Of a stretch of 64,000 nt of DNA, positions 11,393 through 23,400 are shown in pieces. Every line of letters begins with the position of its first letter. Positions within the stretch are counted from its first letter, which is position 1. The position numbers and the translations under genes were made by a program. The DNA is from Tetracentron sinense (taxonomy: Eukaryota; Streptophyta; Magnoliopsida; Trochodendrales; Trochodendraceae). The DNA lies in contig CM026563.1 in the NCBI GenBank assembly GCA_015143295.1, forward strand, positions 2,356,001 to 2,420,000, written 5' to 3'. The notes beneath the pieces were generated by a model that did no database searches, was not told the DNA's origin, and worked only from the letters and a program-made list of their open reading frames with translations.

Positions 11393-11402
11393 ACTGCGAA
11401 GA
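11393..11402 (-). other. Probable 5'-UTR intron acceptor of the EBP1-like gene
   Basis: Reading leftward, a pyrimidine-rich run ends in TTCTTCGCAG about 26 bases before the start codon. Candidate donors lie near 11520 (CTG/GTGATTTG). A leader intron is therefore likely but not proven. Confidence 0.5.
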
Positions 11403-11676
11403 ACAACAAAAAAAAATCAGAAAACGAACCTTTACACTAATTCTTAAACACGGATATTAGAACCCTAAACATGATTGAAATTGAAAATATAATCAATGTA
11501 AACGAACGAACAAATCACCAGGAAAAAATCGACTAAAAATATTTGAGAGGGAGTTGTAGTTCAGAGGTAGGGTTTATGAGTAGCTGGGTCGAGGGAGAAC
11601 TTGGTCGACTCGTATTGTCTCTGCTGAGATAAAGAGTTTGGGATTTCTGAAATTAGGGCATCACTTGTGCGTGCGT

Positions 11677-11685
11677 TTATATAGG
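11677..11685 (-). promoter_or_regulatory. TATA box of the EBP1-like gene
   Basis: The minus strand reads CTATATAAA about 310 bases upstream of the start codon. A start site would then lie near 11645, leaving a leader that could contain the proposed intron. It is the only good TATA match upstream of this gene. Confidence 0.6.
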
Positions 11686-11798
11686 GATCACGGCATGGAC
11701 CGTGTGGACTGTGGAGTGCATTGAGGCCTTGAGGGTTTTATTAATTATTATTATTTTTTCACTCTACTCTACTGTTCCTTCCATCGCATTATTTAATA

Positions 11799-12320
11799 TC
11801 TCTATCTCTACTATTATAATAAGATAAGAGAAATAATAAGACAACAAAGGTTAAAAAATAGGTTGATATTTTTCTAATATTCTAATGAGTCCCAATTTCA
11901 TTACATCTTACGGTTAGTAAGGATGAATTTTTTACATTTTTCTTATTTTGTCCATAACTCCATATAAAAAAAATTAAGATATTTTATTATCTTATTTTAT
12001 ATGAGAAAAGTTAATAGGGGTGTTGAAGTAATATCAACTACAACTAACAATAATCCCTTAATATCTATACGATTCTCTCAAATTTTTATCCTTATCTTTT
12101 TCTCATGCTCCCTTATTGGTTTTTCAACAAAGATGTACACTCTCTCTATGTTGTAAATATTTTTCAAGAGAAAAAATAGGGACATGTGTTATGAGATAGT
12201 TTCAATCCATTACTCTATCTTTTTAAGTTAAAATTTTAAAATTCTCTCACTAGATTCTCTCTTCCCTGTCATTCTCTCCTTCTCCTCTCTCTCACGTGCA
12301 TCGCATGTGCCACCCACTAG
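11799..12320 (+). mobile_element. Short non-autonomous Helitron
   Basis: The 5' end is TCTCTATCTCTACTATTATA, preceded by A. The 3' end is CCACCCACTAG followed by T, fitting the A/T target and TC...CTAG rule. A hairpin (CACGTG ... CATGTG, five-base loop) lies about 11 bases before the 3' end. The interior is AT-rich without a Rep/helicase ORF. Length 522 bp. It lies upstream of the EBP1-like promoter. Confidence 0.75.
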
Positions 12321-12359
12321 TTTAAATAAAATCAATATGTGTTTAATTTGGTGTTATTG

Positions 12360-12404
12360 ATAACTAACGGGTAGTACGTGCGATGCATGTGAGAGTGAGT
12401 GGAA
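12360..12404 (-). mobile_element. Possible second Helitron 3' end (solo)
   Basis: The minus strand shows CACATGCATCGCACGTACTAC, close to the hairpin plus C-rich end of the Helitron at 11799-12320. It ends CGTTAG rather than CTRR, so it may only be a relic. Confidence 0.25.
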
Positions 12405-12515
12405 GGAGTTAACCACAGTTAATAAGAGTTAAAAAGGACACGTGTTAACCCGCAAGGGGCGATTGAACTCAGGAGAATTCAATTGTGATTGGTTGTGATT
12501 TTATTCTTTAAATAG
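12405..12515. mobile_element. Half copy of the foldback MITE seen at 9495-9816
   Basis: The sequence TTAACCACAGTTAATAAG, ACACGTGTTAACCC and ATTGAACTC...TTCAATTGTG matches the right arm of the element at 9495-9816. No left arm is present, so it is truncated. Confidence 0.6.
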
Positions 12516-12821
12516 ATAGATGAGTAAGGGTTAGTTTGGGAATTAAAGTAAAATATTAAATCAAAATTTTGTTTTATATAAAGGTAGTTTGAGAATTTTG
12601 GAAAAATCAGGATACCTACCTCTCGCATTATAATATTTACTAATTACTAATTATTATTGCGTCTTGGTAGCCTTCTTAAGCATCTCATACTCTCGACCAA
12701 AAACTAATACTTGCCTATTTTTTAGTCAAAAACTAACTCTCTTGTTATGGCCTTGGAATCTCTCTAGCGATGACAGAATGAGCTTGTCACTGACAACCAT
12801 AATAGGGGACATGTGTTAGTA

Positions 12822-12962
12822 AAGTCAAAATCATGGGGCCCATGATTTTGACTTCACCACACATAATGAGACATGTGGTAATAAGTGTGTGAAAAAGGGG
12901 GGGGGAGATATCAAGTGGGGAGAAGTCAAACCCATGGGAAGAAATTGAAATGACTTCTCCCC
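12822..12962. repeat. Two adjacent hairpins (33-bp palindrome and 12-bp-arm inverted repeat)
   Basis: Positions 12822-12854 form a perfect inverted repeat with 16-bp arms (AAGTCAAAATCATGGG) and one central base. Further on, GGGGAGAAGTCA (about 12917) pairs with TGACTTCTCCCC (about 12952). Both share AAGTCA/TGACTT and probably belong to one foldback MITE. Confidence 0.65.
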
Positions 12963-13396
12963 TTTTTTATGTCATCTGTGGCATAATGTATGGTAGCTTA
13001 AGACCATTTTCTGGCATCACCGGAGAGAATCCGAGGTCTTTTTTATCTATATGGGTGTTGATTTTTGCTTGAGAGTATGACTGCTGCTTGAAAGGAGCTA
13101 GCTTGCCACATTATTATTACACTTGGATTCTCTACCATTATGTTTATGCATCAATTCCATTTTTTCACTAATTATTATTACACTCGAGATTCTATATGAT
13201 TATGTCTAGTTAAGTTGTGTTTGGTTGTATGGTTTGCCGACAAATGTCCTTTTAATTGTGGTTAAAAAAACATTTCTTAAATTTTTAGAAGAAAAAAAAA
13301 TGCTTAATTTTTACAGACAATAAGACATGCGTTGTAAGGATACACTCATCTTAAGAGTCTTCTAATGTCATCCCCTTAGTGCACAATTAGTACACT

Positions 13397-13557
13397 TTTT
13401 TTTTTGGTCCTATGCGCTACATAATGAGGGGTAGCCCTCTCCCTCCCCCCCAACCCGAATTCGATTTCAGGTCTCTAGTACAATGCCAAGATCTCAGGTC
13501 TCTGGTTCGATGCCAAGAGACTTTACCAACTAAACTCAACTAAACTAGCTAGAACCT
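13397..13557 (-). mobile_element. SINE-like element with 14-bp target duplication
   Basis: ACAATTAGTACACT occurs at 13383-13396 and 13558-13571. Between them lies a tail of T's on the plus strand (poly-A on the minus strand). At the minus-strand 5' end there is TAGTTTAGTTGG, close to a tRNA-type box A, and further on ATCGAATTC, close to box B. A third copy of the flank (13579-13592) comes from a local 21-bp duplication. The polymerase III promoter call is by eye. Confidence 0.65.
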
Positions 13558-13599
13558 ACAATTAGTACACTAGCACCTACAATTAGTACACTTTTTTAG

Positions 13600-14409
13600 T
13601 GCTTAATTCCCTGCCACAAACTTCTAAGAAGAGTGACCGTGCCAACTCTGAACAAAGTTTCGGCCCTTCCGCTCTGGAGATGATAATCCAACTTTAGAAG
13701 TGTTTCCATGAAAGAGCTATTACTAGCATTACTCTTAATATGTGGAGGCACCTAGACACTTTCCAATGTTAGTCTGAATAAGAATGTCCATTGCCAGGCT
13801 ATAGAATTTTTGGGAGATTGTTGGAAAGAGTCATTGTAGACTTTTCTTGGTTGATACTTTCACACAAGTAATACGTTATAGTATAACTGAATGGCATAAT
13901 AGGCTGCCGATCCCAAATCACTGGTATAAGCCCTCACTGTTGCGGATTAGGAATATATAGTGAATAGAAAGCAAGAGCCTGATCCAATGTCACGGAGTTA
14001 GTCAGAATAGCTTCCAGCTTCACATCCCTCTCTGCATGGGAATGTAGATGTCTTATTTCCTTCATTGGTCGGAGACTGAATTGTTACCTTAAGAAAAAGA
14101 CAAAAAAAAGGGAGAAAAAAGCCGAACCAAAACCATGTATAAACTCAGGACTACACCTACCTCTCCTCATCCCATACATTCCATGGTTATTCCCCTAATC
14201 ATTCCTCCAATATCAACCTTCTTGAAAGAAAAACAAAAGGTTTTGGATGCCATCATTTAGTATAAGCTCACTCTGAAAAATATTTGAAGAATTGTAATTG
14301 AACTGATGTGATATGTTTCCTCCAATTTCCTTGTGAAGATGTATGCTTGAGAACAAGAAAAAATTCACCAGAGCTTCCTCCACTCCCACCCTATATTTCC
14401 TGAATTTCT
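13600..14409. other. 3' flank of ALG11
   Basis: This is the likely 3' UTR and downstream region of the minus-strand ALG11 gene. No gene or repeat family was recognised. Its left part reads like low-copy sequence. Confidence 0.5.
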
Positions 14410-17400
14410 TCAGTTGGATGCATGACACAGAATCGGGCTGATTGCAGCCTTGAAATCTTCATAAAATTTTTGCTCAGAAAATCTGCCTGCCCTTCTTCTT
14501 GCAGCTGCAGCCATCTCAAGTCTATCAGTTTCTGGCATCATCAGAATTTTCAGGATGGCATCTGCATATTCCTCCACATCTCGAGCAAGAAATCCAATCT
14601 GCTGTCCATTTTCTTGTAAGACAATGTCCATTTTTGGGCCCGCCGAATTATGAGCTGGAAACAGGAGGGGAAAAAGTGCAACATTTAAACAAACCAAAGC
14701 ATGTTTGTATATTTGTTTAAAAGAAGATGTATTGGTTAGAAAAAAAATCCACAAGGAAATGCTCACCAATTGGGATGGCGCCTGCAGCCATGTACTCCAC
14801 AACACTTATGCCAAAGTGCTCATCTATCATGGAATGGATCCCTGCAATAGCTCCTCCCAAAAGTCTCACCAAGTCCCTAAAAATAATGAAAGTTCACCAG
14901 GCGGAGTAGATGAATGAATTGAAACATTGATTTTGAATCTATTATAAGGAGCCTTAAGTAACACTCAAATATATAATACAGTATAATGTTGGTTTTTATG
15001 GGTGACTGATGAAAATAACTCTTATCAGAGATGGAGAAGACTACCAAAATAAAATAATTTAAGAAAAATGAGTAAGAATCCATAAACATCGAGAAAAGTT
15101 GTCAAGAGCATATATATACACAAAGTAGATAGAGAGGGAGAAAAAAAGTAGAAGACTTATCACAACTCTTTACGGGAGATTTCACAATTGCTTTTATATG
15201 ATATGAGAGAAAACCTTCAAAATAAAACTAAGAATATAACTTACTAATCCTAATCTAACTCAACCCAGCTTACTTAATTCTACTAAACCACCACCTCAGT
15301 TCTACATCAATTTTTCTTATCAAAGCATAAAAGAGTGGCTGCAAATATCTTGGAATTGATTGAGATTCTTCTATGGTAGCGTGGCACCTTGAAGTTACTT
15401 GACCTGATGCTATTCCATGTCAAGTTCTTCCACATTCTACATCAATTTTTTTTGATCGGTAAAGCAGAGATATATATAAAAGGGGAACAATTTACAGAGA
15501 TGTAAACTAAGAGAAATATGTACACAAGACTGATAAACAAGGAAATAAAAGCACATAGCAACTAAGCGGCTGCCACTTCAAAACAGGAGGGCATCCCTCA
15601 CTTCTTGGCCCACCAAACTTGTGGAGCTTCAATTCACAATCGACTGTAGTACCCGAGAGCGAATATGAAGAAGTGAAGAAGAAGAATTGTCAAATACGCG
15701 ACCATTCCTCTCCTTCCCAACAACCCACGAAATGGCACCCGACAAAAAGGTCCAGATAGTTTCCTTAGCACCCACCAAGGCCATCAAACGTCATCCAAAT
15801 AAGAAGCTCAGAAAGGAGAGAGGAAAGACCCACTCCACACCCATACGAGCCAAAAACCAAGCCCAAAGCCCGAAAACAACCGGACAGTCCAAGAACCAGT
15901 GGTTCACCATCTCTTCCGCATTCAGACATAAATAGCATCGGTTGGCTAAGCTCCACCCTCGCCTCTTCAATTGATCCGTAGTAAAAATTTTATTTAGAGC
16001 CGTAGACCAGAGGAAGAAAGATATCTTCGTGGGAACCTGGTTAGCCCACACAGTCTAATGAAGAAATGATCGAGAAGGAGCAGGGTCAGAGGACTGCAAG
16101 AATGATCGCACTGAAAGTCGACCATTGTTGCTATGGGACCACACCTTACAATCACTAATCTGAGATATGGGGTAGGAGGAACTCAACCGAGCCAGAAGCC
16201 TCTGCATATCCTTAACTTCTCAATCATTTAAAGGTCTCCTAAATCTAGGACACCAGACTGTAGCACTACCCAAGCACTCGACACACTCTGCAATAGACGC
16301 CTCTTTGTTGAGAGACACAAGAAAAATAGACCCGAAATCGTCCTTAAGTCTCAACTGACCACTCCAGACATTGTACCAAAACTGGATATCGACCTCATTA
16401 CCCAACTGAAACCTAATGAAATAATCAAGAGACAGAGCTACCCTCATAATACCTTTCCAAATGCCAACTCCATGGGGCCCTCTAACTCTCCTAGGCAAAC
16501 AAGAAGATGCAAGCCCGTATTTAGCCACAATCACTTTCCGCCAAAGGCTCTCCCTTTCATCGCCAAACCGTCATATCCACTTACCCAACAGAACCCTATT
16601 CACTGCACTGAGAGAAGCAAGGTTGAGGCCCTCTGCCGCTAGCGGTTTGCAGATTTGATCCCAATCGATTAGGTGATATTTTCGCTTATAACCACGCTTG
16701 TGCCACAGGAAATTACGCTGGAGGCGTTCAAGGATCAAGGCAATGGACTTTGGAATAGTTAAGGTGAAGAGATAATAAGAGAGGAGACTTCAAAGAGTCC
16801 TCTTTACGAGGGAGCTTCCCACCTTTCGAGATGAGGAACAACTTCCACCTTGCAAGCTGCACTGAGAATCTATCAATTATCAGGGCCCGGGCAGTTTTGG
16901 ATTTGAAGAGGGCCCCTAGCGGCAGCCCAAGGTAAGAGGATGGAAGGGTCTCTTTCTGACACCCTAGACAAGTGGCCAAGAGGTCAAACAAACGAATTTA
17001 TGATGTATATACTATATATATCAACTGGGTTATTGAAAAGAGACAATTCGAAAATGGTGTGGCGACAGCTTGAAGTTCTTGCCCTGGGTTGATTCCACGT
17101 CAAGTTATCACATCTGACTTTCCAAAAAGGTTCTGACATGAACTTGGCTTTTAGTACACTCGGCTCAAAACTTTTCCAACTACAATTTAATATACAAGAA
17201 CGAGTAGGAACCACTTACCCTCATGTCGTAACTTTGACTCAAGTTGATTTTTGACCTAAGACTTTTGTAGGTTTGGATCTACCAATAATTGGTCCCACAT
17301 AAGAGATCTCCAACATCTAATAATATACAATCAAGTGATCGCAACATCCAATCTATTGAGTTATTCTAGATCATAAACCTTCTTTGAAGAATAATGAGAA

Positions 17401-20400
17401 TTGAATTAGGGAAAAGAATTTACAAATACCGATTTTGAGGGAACAAGACTATGCCCCTTAACAAAAACCAGAATTACAAAAAGCAAGCTCCAGGGACGGA
17501 TTTAGGAGTTGCACAAAATAACTTGACTCCAATTGTGAAGAAATTCTGAATTATGTCTCCCCGAAAACTTTTGAAGGGGGGCAACCATTTCCTCGTCCTA
17601 TAGAAGAGCAGAGCTTTAGGCAGAGAAGATTCTGAACCTTCAAAGAAAAGCAGATCTTATTCTGGATTATTCACCATCTCTTTTAACCTGTCCATAACAT
17701 TTTGATAGGTATCATCTGATTGGGCTGATATTCTTAACCTAGGATTGATAGGTGAGATTCATTGTTCGGACCCGAGCCCTCTGCATGTGTACAAGGTATC
17801 CTTCAATAAATGATTCTGACCATCAATGAATGATTCATACTTTTATGAACCAATGCTCACATTTTTGCAGTGCAAATAAAATCTCTTGATCAGACAATTT
17901 AGATCCATCCAGTTGTGAATTTGACCTATGCCCCATCCAAGATGGGGCCAGCTGATTGAATGCTCGAAAACTCATAGTTGATGTGGAGCACAACTTCATG
18001 GAAATTTTCTTATAATCAATTATAGTGCTGAGCTATGAACATACATAAACACACCTCCGCAAAATAACCTTAAATTGCTGGAAAAAAGAAAACAGGAGAC
18101 ATGGTTATAGGGAACAAACCTGTACACCAAATTCTTATAGAATTCCACATCCTTATCGACCTTCAATTCAATAGCTTTGTCTTTCAGATTTTGCAATCTT
18201 TCCTCATCCCACGTATTCCGGCAACTACCTACAAATTGGAGCTTTGGTCTTGGTGACTCTGCATCCAGTTTCCTAATGGCAACCGAGAATGCCTCAAGTT
18301 GAAGAGTGTGAGCCTGAGATTCAAGAACCAAGTTCAACAGGACTAACAATGGTTACAAAAAGCTCCAAAAAAAGCCACTAAAGCCACAATACCTCGTGCT
18401 TATCATGGCTTATGTAAAAATGCCCACCTTCTCTGGACGAAATTGAGCAACAGAAATAATTGTTGGGGTTTTCACTGGTCTTTCCAATGGAAGCACCTGT
18501 TTTGACTACAGCTTGTAAGAAACCAATAGAATTTCCACCAAAAAACTGGAAAAGAGAAAAGGAAGAATAAAAAATATAATTAAACTAAAAGATAGAATCT
18601 ATGAAACAGAAAGATATAAAATGGGCCACTAAGACTGGAGGCAGGCCTGGTGATGACACCCAAGCGCACAAAAGAAGGGAACCAAGAGATCCAACAGCAA
18701 CAATAAAACCGTTTAGTCACTCTCAAGGACTTTTATTGTTGATAGATTAGAGTCCTTTTGTCCTTATTGGATTCCCCGCATTGTGAAACCCGGTTAGAGC
18801 TGTTTAGTCCTCTTCTTCATATTTTCTTTTCATTTTTGTGTCAGTGTGATTCTGTAATTTGGCTTGTGTCTTTTTAAATTGTATAATCTCATTATTACCT
18901 ATGAAAAAAATACAACCAAAGCAGATTCTACAAAATCTTTGTTCAACTTAATCTTTCTTGACTTCTATTTAAGTGCCATGGATTTAGGTCTAATTAACAA
19001 AAACAGCAACAATAGTGATGTAGTGACATCAACCAGAAGGATTAATAATATAAATTCCCCAAACTTAAAAACTATAACTCATTACAAAAAGACAACTTAT
19101 GCATGATAAAAGATCATAATTCAATTTCACTTGTATGGCCCGGAAAATCTACAAGCTTATTTTTCAAAATATCCATTCATCTCCGTCGTCCCTCCTGTTG
19201 CTCTCAATATCTAATGCTAGTGGTTTCAACTTTCCACTAAAAGAATGAATAAAGTTAACCTTGATGATCATCTATAGGGTTTAGAGCTTCGGGGGGTGGA
19301 GCAGTTATTCGAGAGGAGAAAATTGATAATTACTAATTCAAATATATGCTTCGCCTCCACCAATTTCATTTATTTTCACTTGCATAATTCAATGGTTTAA
19401 GCTATGGGCTATGGTTGTTGCTACCAAGTACCAACTCCTCTTTTGGGCTACTTACTCAACTCAACTTTGGGCTACTAATCATATTGCCAGACAAGTAAAC
19501 TTGCTTTCAACATCTCCTTTACGTTTTCTAGCAATTACTTGGCTAAAAAAATTTGCAAAAAGGACATAGTCGAACATGAGAGCATTTTAGGTATTTTTTA
19601 TTTGAAATTAAATGAGTGGGCAATCTACAGTCACTCTACAAGGTAAACTGATATATCGCACATTCACAAAGAAATACACATGCCACTATTTTGTTTAAAG
19701 AACAATAACCCAATACAAAAATATTCTTAACTGTTAGTGGTTTTCCTGATAATAACTCAACATGTCTCCCATTTCATATATAAATATTGAAATGATTTTC
19801 ATGTTATAACAGCTTATATAAAGATATTCTCTTATATATACACACACATTAATTCATTAAATAGAAGATATCCTAATATATGAAAATAAAAAGTAATGAT
19901 GTGTCCACATATCGGGCTTGTGCGTGAGTAGAGTTAAGATGGGACTGAACCCATAATCTAATGGTCATTGTACATCTAGACTCTAGAGTTACTTTATTTT
20001 CAACGGGACCAAAAGGAGATGCAATTATGGTTTGAAAGAGTACCCATATTTGAGGGAATGGTGAAGGGGAGAGAAAAAGACTCCAATTGGTTAGGTGGGA
20101 CTAGGGAATGATGTGTCCGCATATCGGGTTTGTGCGTGAGTAGAGTTAAGATGGGATTGAACCCACAATCTAATGGAGATTGTACATCTAGACTCTAGAG
20201 TTACTTTATTTTCAACGGGACTAAAAGGAGCTGCAATTATGGTTTGAAAGAGTACCCATATTCGAGGGAATGGTGGACGGGAGAGGAAAAGACTCCACTT
20301 GGTTAGGTGGGACTAGGTGTACCAACCAAAGGGTGTGGGTTTTGGGGTTCTGAAGATTGCAGCATGAACAAGGCATTGTTGGGTAATTGGCAGTCTTTGA

Positions 20401-23400
20401 GGCACACTGTGGATGAGAATTGTCGGGATTAGATTTGGATTTTAGCAGAAACAGGGATCATAATAATGTCTCCTGCTCAAATAGTGTTGGTGTGTAGAAA
20501 GGTTCAAGATCAATTTTCGTAGCAGACCAGATTTGTGGCAGGCAATGGAGATGGAGTCTAGTTAGCAAAATCTATGAGGAAATGAATGCAGTTATTTGGA
20601 GTCACATTTTCCACAAGAACCAAAGAATTGAGAGGTTGAGAATGCTTATTCCTCATGGACACACTTATCGAGATTAAGACTCATCCAGATAGAAACGATC
20701 ATCATGCCTGGAAAGGTAATTCTAAGGAGTTGTGTAGGACTAAGGATTTCTATAAATACATCTCAGATAAGTAAGAAGATGAGCTAGTCACTAGTCAGGA
20801 TCCCTCAATTTCGGAAACCTGGAATGCCCCAATTCTGCATAAGGTGAAAGCTTTCATAGGAACAAAATCCCCACCATGGATCATCTAAGGAAATGGGATA
20901 TGCTGATCCCAAAATAATGTTGCATGTGTAGAGAAGTGGAGGAGAGCGTAACCCATCTTCTCGTCCACTACTTGGTGAAATGGTCCATTTGGACCTTCTT
21001 CTTTTCCCTCTTTGGGATGTCCTTGGCTTCCCTCAAAGAGGCCCGTGAGATGTTGCTTGGTTGGAGTTGGACCAATGGCTCCTTTGGGAGTAGCCAGTAG
21101 GAGTAATATCTTCTAGAAGTTGCTGCCATGGGTGGTCTACTAAGATATGGAGAGAAAGAAAATGACGTGGCAAACTGATAAACCAGCAAGCAAATAGGTC
21201 CTGCATCAAAAAACAAGACTTTTGAGGATTTTGAGTCAACTTTGAAGTGTGCTTATCTATTGTGTAGTTTCTTAATAGCTGGGCGGTGCCTCTTTAGTTC
21301 TTGGGCATCAAAAGCTTTGAATCTATGCATAGATGAGGAGTCAGTGTTTCTTACAATTCTTGAGATGCTATCTCCACAATCCTCTGTCTCCTTGTAATTC
21401 CCCTCCCTCTTATAAATAGAATTATTGTTATTCATGGTAAAGGAAACAAGCAAAATGTTTTAGTGAAGAAAATACTAAATAATTCTATGTTGCAAAAGGA
21501 GAAAAACCCAGTAGATAACAGTGATCTGACCCTTTCCGTAGTCACGGGTGGATTCTTGGAAAAACTATTGTTAGCAGTTTTGTAGGTATTTGGAAAGAGA
21601 GGAATAAAAGGACTTTTGAGGATGAAGCAGTACGTGTTGTAGGCATTTGAATAAAATTAAGGTGATGGCAGCTCATAGGATCTCTACCTCTAAGGACTTC
21701 AAGGTGTTGGTCCTGATGATGGTCCACCCTTAGTCATCAGAAATGTGTGATGAGGTTGTAGCATCCTAAAGTGAATGAAGTGAAGCTAAATTTCAATGGT
21801 CTCTTTGGGGTAGTCCATACATTCCAGGATTTGTATCTACAATAGTGAGGGGCACGTTTTTTGTATTCCAGCTCAATCAATGAAGGAGATTCAAACAAAG
21901 TATGAAATGCATGTCTTTTTCCAAGACTGAGGATAACAAACGGACTTCTTTGATAAATCTCATGGCAGAAGGATAGTAAGAGGTGTTCTAGTCACTAGTC
22001 AGAAGAAGGGTATGTGGAAGGTTTTCCTTCTTACTAAAGAAATTTGGGACTTGGCATTGATTTTGAATATGAGATGTACCCTAAGTTTTTTCAGAAGCGC
22101 TTTCTCTTTGTAGTTTTTTATTCTCCTTTTTAAACTTGGTCTCATGTCGCCAATTAAAAAGAAGAAAAGAGAACCAGTTAGAAAATACCCACAATAATTT
22201 TCGTAATAAAAGGTACAAGGGTTAACAAACCTGAAGTCCTGAAGTATCACAAGGAGGATAAACTCTCTTAGTACGCTCGGGAATTCTCCAAATCTTCTCT
22301 ATATGAGATTGTGTCCATGAAGAGTTGACCATAGCAAGGTGTGTACAAGACCCCACAATCCCGTAAATCCAACTAAAGAATGTGTAATAGATGACTTTGC
22401 ACCTGGATAGCCAAATGCTGCCACAGAAGAAAGGTGTCACGTCAGAAGAAAACAGAAATATGAAGAAGTGCATGAATTTATCAAAGATGCATACGTCTGC
22501 AATGGACATGACAACAACTGTATGGTGGATGATGTACGTAAACACACCTACAGTTTGGTCACCAGTAACAGCACAAAACAACCACAACAATGATATTGAT
22601 AAGCAGTCACCTGAGTTCTTAACGAATTAGCTCCCTAGTCATGGGCTCATGGCTTAATCTATATTGATAGTAAACCCTATGATGGGAAACTACCACGCTA
22701 GGTCTAGCAATATATGGGACTGGTCATACAATAGGGGAGCAGATGCAAGCCATTTCATTCAATAGCCAGCATACATATTAGAAGGACCATACAGATGTTC
22801 CAAAAACAGTGGATTGCACCCCTGTCATACGTGCACAGTGATGGGACCACTGAATTTGATGGGTACTACCTGGCAAATCTCCACGCAAACGATTGACCAG
22901 AATAGGTGACCCTAACAATTCAACATGTTATACAATCAAAATTAAACCCAACATTGAGTTATTGACCAAGAAAATATCCTTGCTCATGGGTGAATCATGC
23001 ACGTCAGCGGCAAGGAGAACAGCTTCCACTCCCCCACCATGACTTAAGCATAGCACAGCTTCCATTCATTTTTTTTTTTAATAAATAGCATAGAAAAGAA
23101 ATGTCATATATTAGTCAAGAATCAAACCTTCGAGAAATCAAGGCATCATTATTATACATTGAACTCCGTTCCCAAACACGAGATATCATGTCTAAGCTGA
23201 TTGTAGGGTAATGCGTATAGCAAATAACTTTGCACCCAAACATCCGAGCAAGTGGATATGTAAAAGCATATCCACTAGTGTCAAAGTAAAATAGAGGGGT
23301 AAACTTGGAGAGAGCCTCCCATGAGAGATAAACTGAACCAAAGCTCTGTCCAAACATAGTGAAGCGGGGATAGGTGCCTTCTTCAATCCACTTCCTTTTA

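Noticed and set aside
14422..14917. Several plus-strand frames over ALG11 exons 6-7
   Set aside because: They are antisense shadows of confirmed exons.
15300..17115. Similar about 60-bp sequences on both sides of the intron-5 LINE (near 15385 and 17070) as target duplication
   Set aside because: They do not abut the LINE ends and are too diverged; they are more likely an older local duplication.
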